This document shows, piece by piece, positions 1-6,937 of a DNA stretch of 9,108 bases. A program made the position numbers and the translations under genes. The DNA is from JBBIQS01 sp037442205. GTDB lineage: Bacteria > Myxococcota > Myxococcia > Myxococcales > UBA5297. The DNA lies in NCBI GenBank assembly GCA_037442205.1, contig JBBIQS010000149.1:1-9108 (forward strand), given 5' to 3'. The notes beneath the pieces were generated by a model. That model saw nothing but the letters and a program-made list of their open reading frames with translations. It was not told where the DNA came from and did no database searches. How positions within the stretch are numbered: the stretch's first letter is position 1; the number at the start of each line of letters is the position of its first letter.

Positions 1-930
1 GTGCCGCCCGAGATCTACCTGCCGCAGCGCGAGCCCTACAACCCGGGCGCGATCGAGTGGGGGACCAAGGTCCGGCCCTCGGATTTCGACGTCTGGACCT
101 ACGTCTATGACGTCAGCGGACTCACCGAGGTGACGCTCCACTACCGCGCCACGCCCAAGGGCGCGATGGACGCGTCGCACCTGACCTATGCGGCGAGCGG
201 CTGGCAGACCCTCGCGATGGCGGCGAAGACGATCGCCTCGCGCACCAATCCCGCTCCGACTTACAAGGCTGACGAATACCGCTCGACCATCGCCGGGGTG
301 ACCGACGCTCTGGTGGACTATTACGTCTCGGCCACCGACGGTCGGGGCAACCAAGCGCGCTCGCCCATCCAGCACGTCTACGTTGGGAAGGCGTCCGGAT
401 CGTCGACCAATGCCAGCGTCAGCTGGTCGCCGCAGGTTCCCGCGATCTGGGAAACGGTAGTCATTTCAGGATCCAAGCCCGGCAAGCTGCACTGGGGCGT
501 CGATGGCTGGCAGGCGCCTCCGACTTCCCTGCAGCCCGCCGGGACGGTGCTCTTCGATGCCAAGTCGGTGGAGACGCCGCTGGCGGGACCCGATGGCCAG
601 GGGCGGTACAGCGTCGCCATTGGACCGTTCACCGGCACCGGCGTGAAGAAGATCGACTTCGTGATGCACTGGGCCGACAACAGCTGGGACAACAACGGCG
701 GCAGCGACTACCACGTGTCGATCGTCGATACCCCGGCGAGCGGGGATGCAGGCATCTCGGCGGAGACCGATGGCGGCGCCTCGGCCGGAGATGCCGGTGC
801 GGATGCCGCGGACGCTCAGCCCGTGGCCTCGAAAGCGGCCGGATGTGGCTGCTCGAGCTCCGGCGCTCCGATGGCCCTCGGGCTGGGATGGATTCTGGTC
901 GGCCTGGCGCTGCGGCGTCGCCGGGGCTGA
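1..930 (+). CDS. Partial secreted protein with CBM25-like starch-binding domain and MYXO-CTERM tail
   Basis: The reading frame is open from the first base. The GTG at position 1 is probably an internal Val codon, because the protein has a surface-sorting tail but no signal peptide, so the N-terminus should lie outside the window. Residues about 27-130 form a beta-rich module ending in DYYVSATDGRGN, an Ig/Fn3-like pattern common beside amylase-type catalytic domains. Residues about 138-243 resemble a CBM25-type starch-binding domain: aromatic-rich strands, HWGVDGW near the middle, and WDNNGG at 229-234 followed by DYHVSIV. A Gly/Ala/Asp linker (about 245-280) leads to C282-G-C284, a hydrophobic helix (289-304) and four Arg. 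That tail is the MYXO-CTERM pattern, removed by a myxosortase in related bacteria. The full protein may be a polysaccharide-acting enzyme whose catalytic part is upstream; that is inference. Surface location is well supported, the carbohydrate ligand moderately so. Confidence 0.8.
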   Translation: MPPEIYLPQREPYNPGAIEWGTKVRPSDFDVWTYVYDVSGLTEVTLHYRATPKGAMDASHLTYAASGWQTLAMAAKTIASRTNPAPTYKADEYRSTIAGVTDALVDYYVSATDGRGNQARSPIQHVYVGKASGSSTNASVSWSPQVPAIWETVVISGSKPGKLHWGVDGWQAPPTSLQPAGTVLFDAKSVETPLAGPDGQGRYSVAIGPFTGTGVKKIDFVMHWADNSWDNNGGSDYHVSIVDTPASGDAGISAETDGGASAGDAGADAADAQPVASKAAGCGCSSSGAPMALGLGWILVGLALRRRRG

Positions 931-936
931 CTGCTT

Positions 937-998
937 GACGCGGCGTCCGCGGTCGTGAAACTCGAGGGCGCCGAGAGCCGGCACCGAAGCGGCGCCGG
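937..998 (+). terminator. Two possible hairpins after the MYXO-CTERM gene
   Basis: Seven bases after the stop codon, 937-954 can fold into a short stem (GAC-GCGG with CCGC-GTC, one bulged G at 951, loop CGT). A second stem pairs 978-986 with 990-998 around the loop AAG, with one A-C mismatch at 983/993. Neither is followed by a T-run, so this would be a weak or Rho-assisted terminator at best. Their presence before 1027 supports treating 931-1026 as non-coding. GC-rich DNA forms such stems often by chance. Confidence 0.3.
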
Positions 999-1026
999 TC
1001 CTGGCTGCGAACCGAACGAGCTGACG

Positions 1027-1605
1027 ATGCGCTTCCCGGGCTGGGCCTACGACCTCTTGATGCTTCCGCTGGAGCTCCTCTTCCTGCGGCGGATGCGCCG
1101 CCGGCTGCTGTCCGGCCTTCCGGCGCGGACGCTGGAGCTGGGCGCCGGGACCGGGGCCAACCTGGCTCGCCGACCGCAGGGTTCGGGATTGCTGGTGGCG
1201 GTCGATCCCAACCTGACCTTTCTCGAGTCGGCGAAGAAGCACGCTCAGGGAATGGCGCTGGTGTGCGCCCGGGCCGAGGAGCTGCCCTTCCGCCCGCACA
1301 GCTTCGAGGCCGTGGTCGAGACACTGGTCTTCTGCTCGGTGCGCGATCCCGATGCCGCGCTGGCCGAGGCCCGCCGGGTGCTGGTCCCGGGAGGGCAGAT
1401 GCGCATGCTCGACCACGTCCGCGCCCCGGGGCGGATCCTCGGCTGGCTGCAAGACCGGCTGACGCCGGGCTGGTCCAGGGTCTTCGACGGCTGTCGGCTC
1501 AACCGCGAGATCTACGCCTGCGTCGAGCGGCAGGGGTTTCGGGTCGAGCGCAGGGACTGCAAGGCGCGCGGCGCGATCGAGGAGCTGGCGCTGCGCAACC
1601 TGTGA
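1027..1605 (+). CDS. Class I SAM-dependent methyltransferase, METTL7/TMT1-like
   Basis: This 192-residue protein should transfer a methyl group from S-adenosylmethionine. Motif I is LELGAGTG (36-43), the acidic residue that binds the SAM ribose is D60 in VAVDP, and ARAEELPF (81-88), LVFCSV (100-105) and LVPGG (119-123) are the later Rossmann-fold motifs. The pattern GAGTGAN, VDPN, LVFCSV and then FDGCRLNRE (153-161) matches METTL7A/B (TMT1A/B), which methylate small thiols, better than UbiE-type enzymes. As in that family, the N-terminus (residues 6-31) is hydrophobic then Arg-rich, suggesting peripheral membrane attachment. The C-terminus is shorter than in METTL7. I chose ATG 1027: the in-frame GTG at 955 has no ribosome-binding sequence and would translate the hairpins at 937-998. 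The Shine-Dalgarno match before 1027 is itself weak. The true substrate is unknown. It lies 96 nt after the preceding gene and could be cotranscribed. Confidence 0.82.
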   Translation: MRFPGWAYDLLMLPLELLFLRRMRRRLLSGLPARTLELGAGTGANLARRPQGSGLLVAVDPNLTFLESAKKHAQGMALVCARAEELPFRPHSFEAVVETLVFCSVRDPDAALAEARRVLVPGGQMRMLDHVRAPGRILGWLQDRLTPGWSRVFDGCRLNREIYACVERQGFRVERRDCKARGAIEELALRNL

Positions 1606-1780
1606 TTTCCTGGATGCCTTGCCCCCGAGTTGCCAATCGAAAAATCGCGCCCGCCGTGACGGAAACCGGGGCTGTCGCGCAATACTGCCTTGGGCGCCTT
1701 TACAGGGACCTGAACCCGCGGTCAGGCGACGCGCGCGCCGCGGCTTCCTGGACAGTGGTTCACGCTCGAGGAGTTCCTCC
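1606..1780 (+). promoter_or_regulatory. Leader and possible promoter of the ELWxxDGT-repeat gene
   Basis: This 175-bp gap is less GC-rich than its neighbours at 1631-1645. A weak promoter can be drawn as TGACGG (1657-1662), an 18-bp spacer and AATACT (1681-1686), which would leave about 90 nt of leader. An inverted repeat CCTGA/TCAGG (1709-1713 with 1722-1726) sits in that leader and could be an operator or a small RNA stem. None of these elements matches a consensus well. The length of the gap suggests that the repeat protein has its own promoter. Confidence 0.25.
1768..1773 (+). promoter_or_regulatory. Shine-Dalgarno sequence setting the ATG at 1781
   Basis: GAGGAG lies 7 nt before the ATG at 1781. 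It fixes the start over an in-frame upstream codon at 1619, whose 54 extra residues would be Arg-rich and would hide the signal peptide. Confidence 0.85.
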
Positions 1781-4700
1781 ATGAAGTCCCATCGCTTGCT
1801 GCTCTGCGCTCTCGCTCTTCCGATGGTCTGGGCCAGCCCCGCACGATCCCAGACCCGGGTCGCGCCCACCAACGTCATCCAGGACCAGACCCTGGACTCG
1901 GCCCCGGGGCCCTTCGTGGCCTTCGGCGCCCGCATCTGCTTCCCGGCCACCACGACCGCCCACGGCCGCGAGCTGTGGTGCAGCGACGGGACTCGCGGTG
2001 GCACGGTGGAGGTGGTGGACCTGGTCCCTGGCGCCAATGGCTCCGATCCCCAGGAGCTGGTGGTGGTGGGGAACTCCCTCTACTTCACCGCGACCACCCC
2101 GGCGACCGGGCGCGAGCTCTACGTCACCGACGGCACCTCCGCGGGCACCAAGCGGTGGGACCTCGTGCCGGGCAGCGTCGGTTCGGATCCGCTGGGCCTC
2201 ACCGCCTTCAGCGGCAGCGTCCTGTTCAGCGTCCCGACCGTCCATCCCGGAAGCCCGGCGGAACGCCAGCTGTGGTCCTGCAACGGGACCAACGCCGGGC
2301 TGGTCCTCGACTCCTGGCCCGAGACCAACGCCCACGGGTTCTTCACCAATGGCAGCCCGGCGATGGGCGTCTACTTCCTGATGGACAGCACCTACGGGTC
2401 CAGGCTGTGGCGCACCGATGGCTACGCCGCCGGCACCTACCAGGTCGACCCCTACACCTACCTGAGCTCGCTGCCCATGGTGGCGGTGGGAAACACCGTC
2501 TACTTCGAAACCACCTCCGGCGAGCTGGCGTCGAGCCAGGGCGGGCTGGCGGCCATCGTCAAGGCCTTCAGCGGCAGGATCTCCTCGCTGGTGGCGATGG
2601 GCAGCACCCTCTACCTGGCGGCCGACGACGGGGTGAGCGGGCTGGAGCTGTGGAAGAGCGACGGCACCGCCGCGGGAACGGTGCTGGTCAAGGACATCGT
2701 CCCCGGCGCCGGGGGCGCCAAGGTATCGGACCTGACGGTGGTCGGGAACACGCTCTACTTCGTCGCCGACGACGGGACCAACGGGCCCGAGATATGGAAG
2801 AGCGACGGCACCGCCGCGGGCACCAAGCTGGTCAAGGCGGTGGTGCCGAGCACGGTCCTCACCGGACCCTCGCAGCTGCGGGCGGTGGGCAGCGCGCTGT
2901 TCTTCGTGGCCGACGACGGCACCCACGGCGCCGAATGGTGGAAGACCAGCGGCACCGCCGCCGGCACGGCGCTCTTCCAGGACCTGGAGCCGGGCCGGAA
3001 CGGCAGCTCGCCCCAGAATCCGGTGGTGATCGGGGGTCGGCTCTACTTCGCTGCCGGCACCTCGGCCTCCGGGATCGAGCCCTGGTCCACCGACGGGACG
3101 GCCCCGGCGACGCTGCTCGCCGACGTGAACCCGAACTCCTTTGCCGCCAATTCGCCCGAGCCGCTGGTGGTCGGCAACACCCTCTACTTCATCAACAACG
3201 ACGGGCAGACCGGCTCGGAGCTGTGGAAGACCGACGGCACCAGCGCCGGGACGACGCTGGTGAAGGACATCAACCCCGGTGCCGCCTCCTCCAACATCGG
3301 GTCGCTGGTGGCGGCGGGCAGCTACGTCTACTTCGCCGCCGAGGAGCCCACCGGCGGCCGCGAGCTGTGGCGCACCGACGGCACCGCCGCCGGCACCGTG
3401 CAGGTGGCGGACCTCGCCCAGGGCCCGCAGGGCTCCGATCCGCTGGAGCTGATCGCGATGGGCAACGACCTCTACTTCCACTCGCTGACCACCCAGTCGA
3501 TCGACACCCTCTATCGAGTGCGGGGCACCGGGGCGCCGGCGGTGGTGATGCCGCTGAGCAACCTGAGCATGGCCTTCCGCATGAGCGCCCAGCCGGCGGT
3601 CATCGGCAGCACCCTCTACTTCACCGCCACCACCGCGGCCGCGGGTGAGGAGCTTTGGCGCACCGACGGCACCGCGGCGGGCACCGCCATGGTCAAGGAC
3701 GTGGTCCCGGGAGCCAATTCCAGCAACCCGGGCTCGCTCACCGCGGTGGGATCGAGCCTGTACTTCGTGGTCGGGCGCGGCGAGGTGTGGAAGAGCGACG
3801 GCACCGACCTCGGGACCGCCCTGGTGGCCGACGTGTCGCCGTTCAATCCGGCCTACTTCATCCTGTCGCCGATGGCGCTGGGCAACCAGCTGCTGTTCCG
3901 GCTGCAGTCGTCGGCGGCGGGCGAGGAGCTGTGGAGGAGCGACGGCACCGCGGCCGGGACCGGGATGCTCAAGGACATCGCCCCGGGAGCCGGATCGTCG
4001 AACGCCGAGCCGGCGCGCGGAGTGATCATCGGGAGCACGCTGGTCTTCCCTGCCGACGATGGGGTGAACGGGCGCCAGCCCTGGCGCACCGACGGCACCG
4101 CGGCGGGCACCGCGCTGCTCGCGAACATCCCGGCGCCCAACCCGCTGCCGGACGGGACGATCCACGGCGCCATGCTCGGCGGGAAGCTCTACTTCCCGGC
4201 CTTCGAAGGGAGCCAATGGGCCGGGTACAGCCAGGCGCTGTGGAGCACCGACGGCAGGCCCGCCGGGACTTCGCGCGCGGTGCAGATCCCGCAGGTGATG
4301 CGCACGGGATACATGTACGACGGCTCGAGCTTCACCAAGGCCGCCGGGGGACGCCTCTTCTTCACCTCGCTGGACACCTACGGGCGTCGGGAGCTGTGGT
4401 CCTGGGCCCCCGCCGTCGCCGACACCACGCCGCCTTCGGTCACCCCGCAGCTCACCGGCACCCTGGGTACCAACGGCTGGTACACCGGCAACGTCTCGGT
4501 GTCGTTCACGGTGGCCGATCCCGAGTCCGCGGTCACCGCGACCGGCTGCGACCCGGCGACCGTGACCTCGGACACCGCCAGGCAGACCTTCACCTGCCAG
4601 GCCACCAGCGCCGGCGGGACCACCACCAAGTCGGTCACCGTCAAGCGCGACGCCACTGCGCCGCAGCTGACCTGTCCGGCGGCGACGTCGGTCTCGGTCG

Positions 4701-5146
4701 CGGGCTCCGGGGCGGTGGTGACCTTCACTCCGACCGCGACCGATGCCCTGTCCACGCCCACGGTGAGCTCGACCCCGGCCTCGGGCAGCACCTTCCCGCT
4801 GGGGACCACCACGGTGCAGGTGACCGCCACCGACGCCGCCTCGAACCAGGCTCAGTGCAGCTTCACCGTCACCGTGAGCAAAGCGGGCGGCCCCGACGCC
4901 GGAACGCCGGTGGACGGCGGAGCCCACACCGATGCCGGAAAGCCGGTGGATGGCGGATCGCTTGCCGACGCCGGAACGCCCGCGGACGGAGGCCCGGCGC
5001 AGGAGGTCGATGCCGGGAACACCTCGGGCGAGACGGCGCCGACCGACGCAACCACCGGCGGCTGCGGCTGCAACGCGGGCTCGGGAGTCGATTCCTGGGC
5101 GCTGGGCTTCGCCCTGATGGCGCTCGGGCGGCGCCGGAGGCGGTAG
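1781..5146 (+). CDS. Secreted ELWxxDGT-repeat protein with Ig-like and HYR domains and MYXO-CTERM tail
   Basis: This is a 1121-residue surface protein of unknown function. Residues 1-24 are a Sec signal peptide (MKSHR, then LLLCALALPMVWA, cleavage probably after SPARS). Residues 64-873 hold about 18 units whose core is ELWxxDGTxAGT followed by a hydrophobic strand, PG, and LYFxADDG. The dominant spacing is 48 residues. Such repeats probably make beta-propeller blades; that is inference. An Ig-like domain (about 881-959) starts at DTTPPSV and has a Cys pair. A HYR domain (about 961-1034) starts at PQLTCPA and ends at QCSFTVTV. HYR modules usually support adhesion. A linker with three 12-residue repeats follows (1039-1074), then GCGC at 1094-1097, a short hydrophobic helix and five Arg (1117-1121), the myxobacterial sorting tail. 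The protein is probably displayed on the outer surface as an adhesin or scaffold. The family name is certain; ligand and role are unknown. Confidence 0.9.
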   Translation: MKSHRLLLCALALPMVWASPARSQTRVAPTNVIQDQTLDSAPGPFVAFGARICFPATTTAHGRELWCSDGTRGGTVEVVDLVPGANGSDPQELVVVGNSLYFTATTPATGRELYVTDGTSAGTKRWDLVPGSVGSDPLGLTAFSGSVLFSVPTVHPGSPAERQLWSCNGTNAGLVLDSWPETNAHGFFTNGSPAMGVYFLMDSTYGSRLWRTDGYAAGTYQVDPYTYLSSLPMVAVGNTVYFETTSGELASSQGGLAAIVKAFSGRISSLVAMGSTLYLAADDGVSGLELWKSDGTAAGTVLVKDIVPGAGGAKVSDLTVVGNTLYFVADDGTNGPEIWKSDGTAAGTKLVKAVVPSTVLTGPSQLRAVGSALFFVADDGTHGAEWWKTSGTAAGTALFQDLEPGRNGSSPQNPVVIGGRLYFAAGTSASGIEPWSTDGTAPATLLADVNPNSFAANSPEPLVVGNTLYFINNDGQTGSELWKTDGTSAGTTLVKDINPGAASSNIGSLVAAGSYVYFAAEEPTGGRELWRTDGTAAGTVQVADLAQGPQGSDPLELIAMGNDLYFHSLTTQSIDTLYRVRGTGAPAVVMPLSNLSMAFRMSAQPAVIGSTLYFTATTAAAGEELWRTDGTAAGTAMVKDVVPGANSSNPGSLTAVGSSLYFVVGRGEVWKSDGTDLGTALVADVSPFNPAYFILSPMALGNQLLFRLQSSAAGEELWRSDGTAAGTGMLKDIAPGAGSSNAEPARGVIIGSTLVFPADDGVNGRQPWRTDGTAAGTALLANIPAPNPLPDGTIHGAMLGGKLYFPAFEGSQWAGYSQALWSTDGRPAGTSRAVQIPQVMRTGYMYDGSSFTKAAGGRLFFTSLDTYGRRELWSWAPAVADTTPPSVTPQLTGTLGTNGWYTGNVSVSFTVADPESAVTATGCDPATVTSDTARQTFTCQATSAGGTTTKSVTVKRDATAPQLTCPAATSVSVAGSGAVVTFTPTATDALSTPTVSSTPASGSTFPLGTTTVQVTATDAASNQAQCSFTVTVSKAGGPDAGTPVDGGAHTDAGKPVDGGSLADAGTPADGGPAQEVDAGNTSGETAPTDATTGGCGCNAGSGVDSWALGFALMALGRRRRR
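1970..4399 (+). repeat. ELWxxDGT repeat array, about 18 units of 144 bp
   Basis: Core motifs begin at residues 64, 112, 163, 208, 248, 289, 337, 385, 433, 480, 528, 576, 624, 668, 716, 766, 819 and 871 of the encoded protein, so most steps are 47-48 residues. Units 5 (residue 248) and 12 (residue 576) have lost the ELW/DGT core but hold their place in the rhythm. Units 3, 8, 9, 16 and 17 are partly altered. The last unit keeps only ELW. Near-identical DNA recurs, for example around GACGGCACCGCCGCGGG, which would allow recombination between units. Confidence 0.9.
4895..5002 (+). repeat. Three tandem 36-bp repeats encoding a DAGxPxDGG linker
   Basis: The units are 4895-4930, 4931-4966 and 4967-5002. 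Each encodes DAG(T/K)P(V/A)DGG plus three variable residues. They form a flexible acidic linker between the HYR domain and the sorting tail. Such spacers usually hold a surface domain away from the membrane and vary in copy number between strains. Confidence 0.85.
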
Positions 5147-5217
5147 CGGCTCGTCTCCGGGCGGAACTGGGTTCTGCGCTGCCGCCGCGGCTGGCGCTCT
5201 CAGGCTCGAACATCCTC

Positions 5218-5239
5218 GGCCGCCTCCCAAGGGGCGGCC
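5218..5239 (+). terminator. Hairpin downstream of the ELWxxDGT gene
   Basis: Bases 5218-5226 (GGCCGCCTC) pair with 5231-5239 (GGGGCGGCC) around a CCAA loop, giving 9 bp with one T-G pair. That pair is allowed in RNA from the + strand but becomes A-C on the other strand. It lies 71 nt after the stop at 5146. No T-run follows, so it fits a Rho-assisted terminator or an RNA 3'-end protector. A second GC stem (5289-5294 with 5300-5305, loop CGGGC) lies further down. Confidence 0.5.
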
Positions 5240-5346
5240 AGCCTGCGGCACTCGCACCCGGATTCGGGACCCCGACGGCGCGCTCCCTGCCCGCCGGGCG
5301 CGGGCGAGCCCCGGTTCCCATCCCAGCCACCAAGCGGCACATTCCC

Positions 5347-5375
5347 TGGACAAACGACGCACTGCGGCGCAAGAT
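5347..5375 (+). promoter_or_regulatory. Possible sigma-70-type promoter of the acyltransferase-hydrolase gene
   Basis: TGGACA (5347-5352, five of six matches to the -35 consensus) is followed after 17 bp by CAAGAT (5370-5375, three of six matches to the -10). Transcription would start near 5382, about 29 nt before the ATG. The position fits, downstream of the hairpins that may end the previous transcript, but the -10 is poor. Confidence 0.3.
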
Positions 5376-5399
5376 TGCCGCGCTGCGTCAAACTGCCTC

Positions 5400-5404
5400 A
5401 GGAG
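5400..5404 (+). promoter_or_regulatory. Shine-Dalgarno sequence setting the ATG at 5411
   Basis: AGGAG lies 6 nt before the ATG at 5411. It favours this start over the in-frame TTG at 5375, which has no comparable site. Confidence 0.8.
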
Positions 5405-5410
5405 CCAGTC

Positions 5411-6937
5411 ATGGATCGAGAGAAGATCGCCTTTGCCGCCATGAAGCCGCTCGACGTCGCCATCGGCGGCGTGGTGACCGGCCTGAAGAAGACCAAGACC
5501 CTGGATCGGGTGACCGACGGCTTCTACTCCGCCGCCCAGACGGTGCTGCGGGGCATGTACGTCAAGATGAACGACCTCTCCGCCGAGGGGCTTGGCAACG
5601 TCCCGGAGACCGGCGGGGTGCTCTTCGCCTCCAACCACCAGAGCTGGAACGACGTCCAGGTCATCGGGGCCAGCTGCCCGCGGCGAGTGCGCTTCCTGGC
5701 CAAGTCCGAGTTCGAGAACTTCCCGGTGCTGCGCCACCTGATCGCCCTGTCCGACTCGCCCTTCATCCGCCGCGGCGGCGACAGCCAGGGGATGGAGCAG
5801 GCGGTGGGGATGCTCGGCGACGGCAAGGCGCTGGTGATCTTCCCCGAGGGGACCATCCCCGGCGAGGAGGAGATTCCCCGCCACGCGGTCGAGCCCGAGA
5901 CCGGCCTCTTGCGCGGCCACACCGGCGCGGTGCGGATGGCCATCGCCGCCAAGGTGCCGATCGTCCCGGTGGGCGTCTCCGGGACCGGCAAGTCCTTCCC
6001 GCCCGAGGTCTTCCCGCGGCTCGAGATCCTCGAGGCGCCCAAGAACGTCCCGGTGACGGTGCGCTACGGAACCCCGCTCACCTTCGAGGCGCTCTATGAC
6101 AAGGAGCTGACCGCCGAGGATCTGAAGAAGGCCACCAAGCGGCTGATGCTGGCCATCTCCAAGCTGGTCGATCACGACCGCGGCTACGTGCCGGTGAAGG
6201 TGCCGGTCCCCGAGCTGCCCAAGTACCGGAAGGTGGGCGTGCTGCTGCTGCACGGCTTCACCAGCAGTACCAAGACCGTGGACGGAATCACCCCGATGCT
6301 GACCGAGGCCAAGATCCCGTTCCGGGTGCCGGTGCTGCGCGGGCACGGGACGGTCTACACCGACCTGGCCGGAGTGACCGCCGCCGACTGGTACGAGGAC
6401 GCGGAGAAGGCGCTGCTCGAGCTGGCCTCGGAGGTGGACCAGGTGGTGGTGGTCGGCCTGTCGATGGGCGGGCTGATGGCGCTGGAGCTGGGCATCCGCC
6501 ACCCGGACAAGATCTGCGGGGTGGTGACCTGGGCGGCGGCGCTGCGCTTCAAGGATCCGCTGGCCCCGGTGGCCCCGGCGCTGAGCCGATTCATCAAGAG
6601 CTGGCCGTCGCCCAACGCCTTCACCGACCAGAGCCTGCGCACGGCCGGCAACGACAACTACCCCAAGTTCATGACCGACGCCTTCGGCTCGCTGCTCGAG
6701 CAGTCCAAGGTCACCGAGAAGCGGCTGGGGCTGTTCCAGGTTCCGCTCTGCGTGATCGGCGCCAAGAAGGACACCGTGGTCGATCCGCTGGCGGCGAACA
6801 TCCTCTACCGCGACGTCGCCTCGCAGCACCGCGAGATCCACTGGTTCCACAAGTCCGGCCACGAGATGGGCCTGGACCTGGAGCGGAAGCAGGTCTTCCA
6901 GACCACCCTGGGCTTCGTCCGCAAGTTCAAGAAGTAG
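5411..6937 (+). CDS. Fused PlsC-type acyltransferase and alpha/beta-hydrolase
   Basis: The 508-residue protein has two complete catalytic modules. The N-terminal half carries the acyltransferase motifs of 1-acylglycerol-3-phosphate acyltransferases: NHQSWND (H76 and D81 of HX4D), FIRR (118-121), FPEGT (144-148) and IVPVGV (184-189). Such enzymes add an acyl chain to a lysophospholipid or a similar alcohol at the inner membrane. From about residue 272 a serine hydrolase begins: HGF (281-283, oxyanion loop), nucleophile S351 in GLSMGG, acid D454 in KKDTVVD and base H484 in KSGHEMG. This half resembles Est30-like carboxylesterases and monoglyceride lipases, which cleave short acyl esters or monoacylglycerols. 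No signal peptide or clear membrane helix is seen, so the protein is probably cytoplasmic and membrane-associated. Substrates are not known. The overall role may be lipid remodelling, acyl transfer in one half and acyl release in the other; that is inference. Confidence 0.9.
   Translation: MDREKIAFAAMKPLDVAIGGVVTGLKKTKTLDRVTDGFYSAAQTVLRGMYVKMNDLSAEGLGNVPETGGVLFASNHQSWNDVQVIGASCPRRVRFLAKSEFENFPVLRHLIALSDSPFIRRGGDSQGMEQAVGMLGDGKALVIFPEGTIPGEEEIPRHAVEPETGLLRGHTGAVRMAIAAKVPIVPVGVSGTGKSFPPEVFPRLEILEAPKNVPVTVRYGTPLTFEALYDKELTAEDLKKATKRLMLAISKLVDHDRGYVPVKVPVPELPKYRKVGVLLLHGFTSSTKTVDGITPMLTEAKIPFRVPVLRGHGTVYTDLAGVTAADWYEDAEKALLELASEVDQVVVVGLSMGGLMALELGIRHPDKICGVVTWAAALRFKDPLAPVAPALSRFIKSWPSPNAFTDQSLRTAGNDNYPKFMTDAFGSLLEQSKVTEKRLGLFQVPLCVIGAKKDTVVDPLAANILYRDVASQHREIHWFHKSGHEMGLDLERKQVFQTTLGFVRKFKK

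Noticed and set aside
955..1026. GTG start giving a 216-residue methyltransferase
   Set aside because: There is no Shine-Dalgarno before 955, and the added residues have no family similarity and would be read through hairpins.
1697..1727. tRNA T-arm-like string on the minus strand (GGGTTCAGGTCCC)
   Set aside because: The arm does not pair fully, and no acceptor, D-arm or anticodon arm can be built around it.
1619..1780. N-terminal extension of the ELWxxDGT protein
   Set aside because: The extension is basic and disordered, has no ribosome-binding site, and would bury the signal peptide that starts cleanly at 1781 after GAGGAG.
466..2037. Minus-strand open frame of 523 codons across the first two genes
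   Set aside because: It is antisense to clear coding genes and to their intergenic gaps, with a low-complexity basic product.
1970..4399. CRISPR-like regular repeats
   Set aside because: The 144-bp periodicity is a protein repeat in an open frame. Units differ at wobble positions and there are no short identical repeats with unique spacers.
3655..6099. Plus-strand open frame of 814 codons in another phase
   Set aside because: It overlaps two well-supported genes out of frame and crosses the intergenic hairpins. The product is Arg/Gly-rich with no family pattern.
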